64,000 bases of DNA from contig NC_091671.1 of assembly GCF_042453785.1 (NCBI RefSeq), forward strand, positions 6,270,001-6,334,000, given 5' to 3'. The notes under the pieces were generated by a model. That model worked only from the letters and a program-made list of their open reading frames with translations, was not told where the DNA came from and searched no databases. Below, piece by piece: positions 56,410 to 64,000 of the stretch; the stretch's first letter is position 1, and every line of letters begins with the position of its first letter. Source of the DNA: Malus domestica (taxonomy: Eukaryota; Streptophyta; Magnoliopsida; Rosales; Rosaceae). A program made the translations under genes and the position numbers.

Positions 56410-57194
56410 TAGATTCAACTCAATATTAACAAACAAACTCTTTAAACTTGGATTTGGATGATTAAAGCTTAAAATGAGGATTAAAACCGTTTTGTTAATG
56501 AGGATTTTTATGGAGTGAACGAAATAACATTTTCATGGCGACTTTGATCCAACACAGTTGATTTCACGGCCTATCTTCCTCTAAATTCCCTAAACCATAC
56601 AATCCTTGTGCAACCAACTTCGACCAGATCCGCTCTGTTAGCACCTTTATGAAGTTCACACAGTAACACAAATCTTCTCAAAACTAGTGGTATAATTACA
56701 AACACGAAGACAACACGACTAATAAGGTTGATTCAACTCAAAGACAGAGAATTTCCTTGTCTCAAGCACAGAAATTCAAAAACCATACCGACAATCTTGA
56801 TGGAAAAAACACTTGTACACCATCCAGTTTCATGGAAAATGCAACTCTATTCAACTCCAAGAATGCAAATTCTACGAGCACGGATAAATGAACACAGCTA
56901 ACACAGAATCAAGACTCAATTTTCACAAATTACAACATCAAAGTTTAAACCTTTTCACAAAAAATCATACGAATTGCCCTCTCAATCACACAAAATGTCA
57001 TCTACATTACGAAAAAAGCAACAGAGAAACAAAATTCGGCCTACATTGTGCAAATTCGACAGCAAGAAAACAGTAGAAGCACCGATTTATCAAACAAAAC
57101 AACTATTACACCAAATTTAAGGAAAAGAGAAGGAAAAAAAAAACACAAATTATAGTCATACTATTACTGTACCATGAAAATCGAGAGTTTGTGA
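56410..57194. other. 3' flank of PH1 copy 2 (duplicated block)
   Basis: Matches 36600-37378 closely. No independent gene. Confidence 0.55.
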
Positions 57195-57632
57195 TCACTG
57201 TCGGCTGCTATCGTAATCGACGACCTCAGAATCCGCGAGCGATCTGGAGTGCTGGACGATGGACCGTCCGATCGAGTTGATCCACTCCTCCTTCTCTTTC
57301 TCCGAATCGGCGATGAAGTACATCGTATCATGATTAGTGGTGGAGAGCTCGAAGGCGCAGGGCTTGTGCACCACGTCCTCGGCGCCCTTCACCGTCAGGC
57401 ACGTGCCGACCGGAATCACGCCGCGCGGCGTCGACGAACGGGTAACGTAACTGTCCTTGAACCAGAACAGCTTCCCCTGTTTCAAGACGAACCAGCGGCG
57501 CCGCCACGTCTTGATGTAATCGCCTTGTTTGGTCAGCCAGGTGGCGCGTTCCGGGTTGGACCAGAACTCGATTCCGGTGTAGTCTTCCGGACTCGGGTCT
57601 TGGCCCGTAGCCGCCCGCCACAGGCCCTCCAT
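57195..57632 (-). CDS. PH1: PH1-type pleckstrin-homology protein, copy 2
   Basis: 145 residues, single exon, identical to copy 1 (37379-37816) except Asp12 for Glu12. The PH domain at about 28-125, with the basic KTWRRRW loop and the EEWINSIG helix, is complete, so phosphoinositide binding is expected. The upstream 0.75 kb is shared with copy 1 and probably gives similar expression. It lies 1.2 kb from, and divergent to, the intact CNL gene, as copy 1 stood before the truncated CNL copy. The ATG is fixed by homology and by the MEGLW start. Confidence 0.93.
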   Translation of the reverse strand: MEGLWRAATGQDPSPEDYTGIEFWSNPERATWLTKQGDYIKTWRRRWFVLKQGKLFWFKDSYVTRSSTPRGVIPVGTCLTVKGAEDVVHKPCAFELSTTNHDTMYFIADSEKEKEEWINSIGRSIVQHSRSLADSEVVDYDSSRQ

Positions 57633-58826
57633 TTTTTTTGCTTGGGCGGCGCGTGAGGTGGGTTTGTGTGGGAGGAGTTGAGGTTTTGGTCGGAGGTGAA
57701 ACCGCGGAGGGAGAGAGAGGTTTTATGTTTTTCTGACCGGAAACAGAAATCGGTTTTTTGTTTGTTTAATTTCGCAAACCGAGACGGCCGGTTGATATCA
57801 AACGCTGTTCTGTCCCGTTGTGACCGCGGTTCAATTTGCTTAGGTGGCTTTGAAGCTTTGTACGTGGTATCATGTGTGCTACTAGAAAGTTCACATGTTA
57901 CAAGAACACTAATCTACACCAAATGAATCAAAGGGGTACTGTTTATATCGAAAGTATAGTGAGTTGAAGATAAAGATTCTAATTACTAGAATGATCGACT
58001 ACTTTCACTCGTTATCTAAATCATTTATTTTCGTAATGTAAGGTTTTGATACACATTGATGCATGATTGAATTTTATTGTGAGTACATGTGAAGATAAAA
58101 GTAAATGAGAGCATTAATTGATCCCTTGTAACACAATAGAAGTTTTGGTTCATGAAATTAACAGTTCTTTAAAGTTGGTATATGAGTTATCGACTACTAT
58201 TACAGTTTAAAAATATTTTTATTCACTTGTAAATGAAATGTTTTAAGCATGAATGACAAAGACGTTATATATTTGTTGAGTTTAATGCCTAATTAATTAT
58301 GACACATTTTGTGGCTAAACACAATTTTCTCTTCTCTTAGAGTAGAACATCCTCTACCCCGCTAAGGTAGAATATTATTTAACGTGCTTAATTATTACGT
58401 ACAAGTTGGAATGTATTGGAGTTATGGCGCCAAGGAGGGCCTCGGAGCAGGCCAGCTGGGCTGAGAAAAATGGGGCAGAAAATTGGGCCGAACAGAAGCA
58501 AAGGGCTGCGCCAGTTTTTTTCAATGGGCATGTTGCCAATGATGCTGGACTGGGCCCGCAGCATTAAAGGGCCGACCACCACCACTAGATTTAAATTATT
58601 GACAAAATCCAAAAAGCACCAAAAAATGAGGTGAAGATTTTTACTTTATAGAACGAGTGGTTCTCATGTGTTGTAGATTTGTAACGCGCTTTTATTTCTA
58701 CAGAAGTCATGACCTTTTAAGTCCACACGCGGTGAAGACCAGATTCTTCTGCGTCTTTGGTTGGTTGTTGTGATACATTCTCTCAACTGTGTCACAAAAT
58801 TTCCATTTGCAAAGAAGAGATCGATC
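57633..58826. other. Divergent intergenic region between PH1 copy 2 and the CNL gene
   Basis: Up to about 58400 it matches 37817-38560 (PH1 promoter side). From about 58596 it matches 39838-39949 and 44656-44766 (CNL 5' flank). The GC-richer piece at about 58410-58590 is not shared. No gene; the CNL promoter must lie here, but no motif is called. Confidence 0.55.
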
Positions 58827-61800
58827 ATGGCGCTTGCGTTGGTAGGTGGAGCCGCTCTCTCGGGTTTCTTCCAGCAAGTATTTGTGAAGTTGGATTCTCA
58901 GGAGGTCAAGAACTTCATCAGAGGAAAGAAACTGACTGATGGGTTGCTGAAGAAGTTGAGGATCGAGTTGATGTCTGTCAATGCAGTTTATGATGATGCC
59001 GAGCAAAAGCAATTACGTAACCCACATGTGAGGCTGTGGCTGCACGAGCTTAAAGGGGCAGTCCTTGATGCTGAGGACCTACTGGACGAGATCAAGACAG
59101 AAGTGTTAAGGCGGAAAATTGAAGCTGAATTTGGAAGTAGCACAAGCAAGGTACAAGACCTCATCTCTGCTTCTTTGCATGCTTTTGATGAGTCTGTAGA
59201 CACCAAGATAGGGGAAATTCTTGAGACGCTAAGCTTCATTTCAAAACAAAAAGATGCCTTTGGTTTGAAAGAACGCTGTAGTCGCAGAATCTCACAAACA
59301 TTGCCTTCAACTTCTTTGGTAGAAGGCTCTGATGTATATGGAAGAGATCATGAGAAGGAAACCATCAGTCAATTGTTGCTATCAGATGATGTTACTTGTA
59401 ATAAGATTGGCGTCATTCCCATCGTGGGCATGGGTGGGATCGGAAAGACCACCCTTGCTCAGCTCTTATACAATGATGATAGAGTGAAGCAGCAATTTGA
59501 GCTCCAGGCATGGGTTTGTGTTTCTGATGAATTTGACGTTGTTAAGATCACACAAACAATTTATGCATCAGTCACTAAACAAACCTCTGATACCACAGAC
59601 CTAAACCAGCTTCAAGTCAAACTCAAAGATGCTTTGGCGGGGAAGAAGTTTCTTTTTGTTCTTGATGATGTTTGGAACGAGAATTACAATATTTGGTGTT
59701 CCTTGAAACGCCCCTTCGAGTCTGGAGCTCATGGAAGTAAGATCATTGTCACCGCAAGGAATGGTGGTGTTGCATCTACGATGGGTACTCTTCAAACCCA
59801 CTATTTAGAGCACTTACTTGAGGAAGACTGTTGGTCTTTATTTGCAAAACATGCCTTCAAAGATGCAAGTGTTATTGTAGATCCAAATCTGGAGGTAATT
59901 GGAAGACAAATTGTTAGCAAGTGTAAAGGCCTTCCTTTAGCTGCAAAATCTCTCGGTGGTCTCTTACGCTCTGAACCAAATGTGGAGGAATGGGAAAATG
60001 TGCTAAAAAGTGACATATGGGAGTTGTCAGATGAGAAGATTGAAATTCTGCCGGCTCTATGGCTAAGCTACCAGTACTTGTCCCCAGTGCTGAAGCGTTG
60101 TTTTGCTTATTGTTCGATATTTCCCAAAGATTATGAATTTGACAAGTCTGAATTAATTTTGTTGTGGATGGCCGAAGATCTTTTGCAACCCCAAAAGAAG
60201 ACTAGGTTGGAAGATGTTGGAAAGAAATACTTTGATGATCTAATCTCACGGTCATTTTTTCAATACTCATCTTCAAATGATTGTTTCATCATGCATGATC
60301 TGATGCATGATTTGGCGACTTACGTATGTGGGGAATTCTGCATTAGATTGGAAGACCACGACTTCTCATTGGATGTTGTGAGCAAGGGTCGTCATTTTTC
60401 TTATATGCAATATTCATCTAATGTTGATTATGAGAGATTTGACACTATTTATGAAGCTAAGTATCTGCGCACCTTCATTCTTGGCGATCTCTATTCATTG
60501 CCGACAGTACGAGTTGATCTCCTTATAGTGCTACAGTGTTTAAGAGTTCTCAAACTCGGAGGGGATGATATCAGCAAGTTGCCTGATTCAATTAGCAACT
60601 TGAAGCATCTACGGTACCTAGACTTGTGTAACACTCCAATCCAGAAATTACCGGACACGGTATGCAGTTTGTGTAATTTACAAACGTTGTTGTTGTCAAA
60701 TTGTACATTTCTAGCTGAGTTGCCCACCGATTTGAGAAGACTTATCAACTTGCGCCATCTTGATTTCAGAGGTACGAAAATAAAAAAGATGCCCCCCCAC
60801 ATGGGCAAGTTGAAAGATCTCCAAACATTTGGAGGTGAGTTTGTCTTGAGCAAAGATGCTGGGGGATACATTGATGAGTTAAAGGGGTTTCAGCATTTGA
60901 GTGGAAATCTTCATATTTCAGGGCTTCAAAATATCACACGTGCTGAGGATGCTTTGGAGGCCAAACTGAGGGACAAGAAGCTCAGTGAAATACATTTGAA
61001 ATGGGAAGGTGACACTGCTGATTCTCAAAACGATTGCCGAGTGCTGGGCAACCTGCAGCCCGATACAAACCTAAAAGTACTGGTTATAGAAGGATACGGA
61101 GGTACAAAGTTTCCAGGTTGGTTAGGAGATGAGTCTTTCTCTAATCTCATCACTCTCCGACTTGAGACTTGTGGATATTGTTTCTTCCTGCCAGCATTGG
61201 GGCAGCTACCATCCCTCAAAAGGCTTGAAATTTATGGGTTGAATGGAGTGGAATCAGTGGGGTCTGAGTTTTATGGGGGAATTAATACTGCATTTAAATC
61301 TCTGGAGTTTCTGAGTTTCCACAGTATGCGGGAATGGCAAGAGTGGTGTTTCCATGGAGGTGAAGAAGAAGGCGGACATTTTCCTAATCTTTGCGAGCTT
61401 CGTCTGCATTGGTGTCCCAAACTAACGGGGAAAATACCGTTAGACTACTTCCCAAGACTTGAGCTGCTAAGTTTGCAGGAAGTTAATATCGAATCCCTTG
61501 CTTGCTCTCAAGAATGCAATAAATTCAATATTGAACTCCCATCCCTCCGTGTGTTGGAAATATCAAATTGCCCGAATCTAGTATGTTTTGTGGGTGGTGG
61601 AGTGTTGCTTGCGCCCAACTTGAAGGAGATATATATGTGCCGTTTTAAAAACTTGTGGTCAATGCCAGAAGATATGCAAATCTTGCTCCCATCTCTTCCA
61701 TCTCTGTCCATAGAAGGGTGTAAAGAATTTAAATCATTTCCGGAAGAATCTAAATTCCCATCCCTCAAAGATTTGAAGATAATGAATTGCCCAGAATTCA

Positions 61801-63344
61801 GGTCACTGCCAGAGGAGATGCACGCCTCTCTCCCGTCTCTTCAGTCTCTGTCCATAAAATGGTGTAAAGAATTTAAATCATTTCCGGAAGAATCTAAATT
61901 CCCATCCCTCGATTATTTGGAGATAATGGAGTGCCCAGAATTCAGGTCACTGCCAGAGGAGATGCACGCCTCTCTCCCGTCTCTTCAGTCTCTGTCCATA
62001 CACGGGAGTAAAGAATTTAAATCATTTCCGGAAGAATCTAAATTCCCATCCCTCGATTATTTGGAGATAATGGAGTGCCCAGAATTTGTGGGTTTCCCCC
62101 ATGGAGGAGGACTGCAAGCGCCCAACTTGAAGAAGATGGAAATCAATGGATGTAACAAATTCAGGTCACTGCCAGAGGAGATGCACGCCTCTCTCTCGTC
62201 TCTTCAGTTTCTGTCCATAGAAGGGTGTAAAGAATTTAAATCATTTCCGGAAGAATCTAAATTCCCATCCCTCAAAGATTTGAAGATAATGAATTGCCCA
62301 GAATTCAGGTCACTGCCAGAGGAGATGCACGCCTCTCTCCCGTCTCTTCAGTCTCTGTCCATAAAAGGGTGTAAAGAATTTAAATCATTTCCGGAAGAAT
62401 CTAAATTCCCATCCCTCGATTATTTGGAGATAATGGAGTGCCCAGAATTCAGGTCACTGCCAGAGGAGATGCACGCCTCTCTCCCGTCTCTTCAGTCTCT
62501 GTTCATAAAAGGGAGTAAAGAATTTAAATCATTTCCGGAAGAATCTAAATTCCCATCCCTCAAAGATTTGAAGATATGGGAGTGCCCAGAATTCAGGTCA
62601 CTGCCAGAGGAGATGCACGCCTCTCTCCCGTCTCTTCAGTCTCTGTTCATAAAAGGGAGTAAAGAATTTAAATCATTTCCGGAAGAATCTAAATTCCCAT
62701 CCCTCAAAGATTTGAAGATATGGGATTGCCCAGAATTCAGGTCACTGCCAGAGGAGATGCACGCCTCTCTCTCGTCTCTTCAGTATCTGTCCATAGAATG
62801 GTGTAAAGAATTTAAATCATTTCCGGAAGAATCTAAATTCCCATCTCTCTCGTCTTTGTGTATAAGGTATTGTCCAGAATTGGAATCATTTCCGGAAGGG
62901 GGATTGTCTAAATTGCGTTCACTCGAAATCGTGGGATGTAAAAAACTGATGGCAAACCGTATGCGGTGGGGTCTACAAACATTCACCTCTCTCGAAAGCT
63001 TGCATGTCGGCTTCTCAGGATGTGAAGAAGAAGAAATTGGCGAATCATTTCCAGAAGAGGGGCTGCTGCCAACCACTCTCACTTCTCTCAAAATCTTCCA
63101 CCATCCGAATCTGAAAACAATTGACGGCAAGGAGTTAAGACACCTCATCTCTCTCGTGATGTTGAAGATTTGGTTTTGTCCTCGACTCCAGAGCTTGCCA
63201 GATGAAGGGCTACCCACTTCTCTTTTTGTTCTAGATATCCGCCAGTGTGATTTGCTAACACAACGGTGCCAGAGAGACACGGGAGAAGACTGGGCCAAGA
63301 TTTCTCACATCCCCAACGTAGTGATTGATTACGAAGAGATATGA
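58827..63344 (+). CDS. CNL immune receptor (coiled-coil NB-ARC LRR, RPP13-like-1 type)
   Basis: A single exon of 1505 residues. The Rx-N coiled coil covers about 1-130 (AEDLLDEI in place of EDVID). NB-ARC covers about 165-500: P-loop GMGGIGKTT 201-209, kinase-2 LFVLDDVW 276-283, GSKIIVTAR 303-311, GLPLAAK 368-374, CFAYCSIFPKDYEF 425-438, and MHD 489-491. LRRs run from about 560 to the end, with a recent 48-residue tandem array at about 941-1350. All nucleotide-binding motifs are intact, so it should work as an ATP/ADP-switched intracellular receptor that triggers cell-death defence; the pathogen is unknown. ATG 58827 (MALALVGG) is preferred over an upstream non-ATG extension because the truncated paralogue at 44767 starts at the same place. 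It is longer than the usual 1100-1400 residues because of the LRR array. Confidence 0.93.
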   Translation: MALALVGGAALSGFFQQVFVKLDSQEVKNFIRGKKLTDGLLKKLRIELMSVNAVYDDAEQKQLRNPHVRLWLHELKGAVLDAEDLLDEIKTEVLRRKIEAEFGSSTSKVQDLISASLHAFDESVDTKIGEILETLSFISKQKDAFGLKERCSRRISQTLPSTSLVEGSDVYGRDHEKETISQLLLSDDVTCNKIGVIPIVGMGGIGKTTLAQLLYNDDRVKQQFELQAWVCVSDEFDVVKITQTIYASVTKQTSDTTDLNQLQVKLKDALAGKKFLFVLDDVWNENYNIWCSLKRPFESGAHGSKIIVTARNGGVASTMGTLQTHYLEHLLEEDCWSLFAKHAFKDASVIVDPNLEVIGRQIVSKCKGLPLAAKSLGGLLRSEPNVEEWENVLKSDIWELSDEKIEILPALWLSYQYLSPVLKRCFAYCSIFPKDYEFDKSELILLWMAEDLLQPQKKTRLEDVGKKYFDDLISRSFFQYSSSNDCFIMHDLMHDLATYVCGEFCIRLEDHDFSLDVVSKGRHFSYMQYSSNVDYERFDTIYEAKYLRTFILGDLYSLPTVRVDLLIVLQCLRVLKLGGDDISKLPDSISNLKHLRYLDLCNTPIQKLPDTVCSLCNLQTLLLSNCTFLAELPTDLRRLINLRHLDFRGTKIKKMPPHMGKLKDLQTFGGEFVLSKDAGGYIDELKGFQHLSGNLHISGLQNITRAEDALEAKLRDKKLSEIHLKWEGDTADSQNDCRVLGNLQPDTNLKVLVIEGYGGTKFPGWLGDESFSNLITLRLETCGYCFFLPALGQLPSLKRLEIYGLNGVESVGSEFYGGINTAFKSLEFLSFHSMREWQEWCFHGGEEEGGHFPNLCELRLHWCPKLTGKIPLDYFPRLELLSLQEVNIESLACSQECNKFNIELPSLRVLEISNCPNLVCFVGGGVLLAPNLKEIYMCRFKNLWSMPEDMQILLPSLPSLSIEGCKEFKSFPEESKFPSLKDLKIMNCPEFRSLPEEMHASLPSLQSLSIKWCKEFKSFPEESKFPSLDYLEIMECPEFRSLPEEMHASLPSLQSLSIHGSKEFKSFPEESKFPSLDYLEIMECPEFVGFPHGGGLQAPNLKKMEINGCNKFRSLPEEMHASLSSLQFLSIEGCKEFKSFPEESKFPSLKDLKIMNCPEFRSLPEEMHASLPSLQSLSIKGCKEFKSFPEESKFPSLDYLEIMECPEFRSLPEEMHASLPSLQSLFIKGSKEFKSFPEESKFPSLKDLKIWECPEFRSLPEEMHASLPSLQSLFIKGSKEFKSFPEESKFPSLKDLKIWDCPEFRSLPEEMHASLSSLQYLSIEWCKEFKSFPEESKFPSLSSLCIRYCPELESFPEGGLSKLRSLEIVGCKKLMANRMRWGLQTFTSLESLHVGFSGCEEEEIGESFPEEGLLPTTLTSLKIFHHPNLKTIDGKELRHLISLVMLKIWFCPRLQSLPDEGLPTSLFVLDIRQCDLLTQRCQRDTGEDWAKISHIPNVVIDYEEI
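61647..62874 (+). repeat. 144-bp (48-residue) LRR tandem array inside the CNL gene
   Basis: The block CCAGAATTCAGGTCACTGCC or its equivalent starts at 61791, 61935, 62079 (changed), about 62154, 62298, 62442, 62586, 62730 and 62874. Spacing is exactly 144 bp except for one 75-bp step at 62079-62154. Each unit encodes two LRRs (CPEFRSLPEEMHASLPSLQ and CKEFKSFPEESKFPSL). Variation is concentrated at a few codons, such as IKWC, IHGS, IKGC, FIKGS and IEWC. Confidence 0.9.
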
Positions 63345-63477
63345 TTTGCAATGGTACGTAATTCATCAACGTGCGTTTATGTGTTTATATACGATCTGGC
63401 TGTGTAAATTTTAAATCATAAATATGTTTCAAATGTTAATGTTCACATAATAACAAATTTTACAGGTACTCTTGTCC
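63345..63477. other. Immediate 3' flank of the CNL gene
   Basis: Probable 3' UTR; no other signal seen. Confidence 0.4.
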
Positions 63478-63700
63478 CATATAAACTTGAAAGTATTTGC
63501 GATAGAAAGATACGGAGCTACAAAAATTCCAAATCGGTTAGGAGATGACTTGTTCGTTCTCTCATCTTGTTACTCTTCGACTTGTGGATTGTGAACATTG
63601 TTTTTCAATGCCAGCATTGGCACAGCTACCATCTCTCAGAAGGCTTGAAACTGATGGGTTAAATGGAGTGGAATTGTTCCTCTTTTCTTATTGTGTCTTA
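63478..63700 (+). pseudogene. LRR remnant of a second CNL copy
   Basis: Matches the CNL gene around 61060-61255 (TTGGTTAGGAGATGA, GCCAGCATTGGGGCAGCTACC-like, then AGGCTTGAAA and GGGTTAAATGGAGTGGAA) at perhaps 75-80% by eye. At least one frame break is present, and it ends where the CNL continues SVGSEFYGG. It is an isolated fragment, either from an adjacent lost gene or from unequal exchange. The rest of the window to 64000 shows nothing recognisable. Confidence 0.6.
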
Positions 63701-64000
63701 CGGTGGTTCTATTATACGACAGTTTTTGAGCTCTAGTTTTCGAATTTCCTTTTTCAAGTTTGTTTCCAAATTATGTCTATTGAGAGGTAGATTTTGGTAC
63801 TTTGTGGGAATTCAAATGTTTGGTTTGTAAAATATGGAGGATGATTTCGTTTCTGTTGGACTGTGAATCTATGATCATGCTTGAATGTTGTAAGACCAGA
63901 GTATCGAAAACCTCTGTTGTTAACTAATCTATCTCAAGCGGTCTAAATTCGATTTGTTTAATTAGTATTGCAAGATGATCTTATCTACTAATCATGTCTT

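Noticed and set aside
58761-58826. A 22-codon N-terminal extension of the CNL
   Set aside because: It begins at a non-ATG codon and lies in the leader shared with the truncated copy; MALALVGG at 58827 fits the family start.
62780-63298. A 172-codon minus-strand frame across the CNL LRR end
   Set aside because: Antisense shadow of LRR coding sequence.

Overview
The window is plant nuclear DNA and most likely comes from Rosaceae, tribe Maleae (Malus or Pyrus). The reasons are AT-rich spacers packed with MITEs, a Cassandra TRIM with its 5S-like LTR, short-intron host genes, and MITE and LTR types I associate with apple. The species call is inference. No bacterial-style operon, CRISPR array, tRNA gene or genuine rRNA gene was seen.

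Layout. (1) 1-385: a LINE-like 3' tail. (2) 386-36450: a tandem array of four family-1 glycosyltransferase genes of the UGT71 type, all on the + strand (A 10106-11921, B 21870-23688, C 30130-31968, D 33875-35486). Each has one intron at the same codon. A and B are each followed, tail to tail, by a dead copy of an OTP81-like PPR editing-factor gene (minus strand). A young copia-like element (492-6658), a second young LTR element carrying a Cassandra segment (13835-17719), a solo LTR (23769-25781), two PIF/Harbinger elements and many MITEs interrupt the array. (3) 36450-38600 and 56405-58400: a duplicated block, each copy with an intact PH1-type pleckstrin-homology gene (minus strand). (4) 39950-45100: an older copia element inserted upstream of a truncated CNL resistance-gene start, then a CHFR-like FHA/RING pseudogene. 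(5) 48130-56070: a nested stack in which a gypsy-type LTR holds a Harbinger element, itself split by a 3.1 kb LTR-like insert, plus a partial copia element. (6) 58827-63344: an intact single-exon CNL immune-receptor gene of 1505 residues whose LRR region holds an almost perfect 144-bp (48-residue) tandem array, followed by an LRR remnant.

How it fits together. PH1, a UGT71 cluster and OTP81 are, from memory, also neighbours in Arabidopsis (At2g29700, At2g29710-29750, At2g29760). The left half therefore looks like an old conserved neighbourhood that has been expanded locally: a UGT+PPR unit duplicated in tandem with loss of the PPR copies, and a PH1+CNL-start unit duplicated over 20 kb. The UGTs would glucosylate small phenolic or hormone-like acceptors in the cytosol, PH1 would bind phosphoinositides on endosomes, and the CNL would be an intracellular immune receptor. 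No joint pathway is implied. The main interest is the recorded history: empty sites, microhomology junctions, MITEs that differ between paralogues, and a recently homogenised LRR array.
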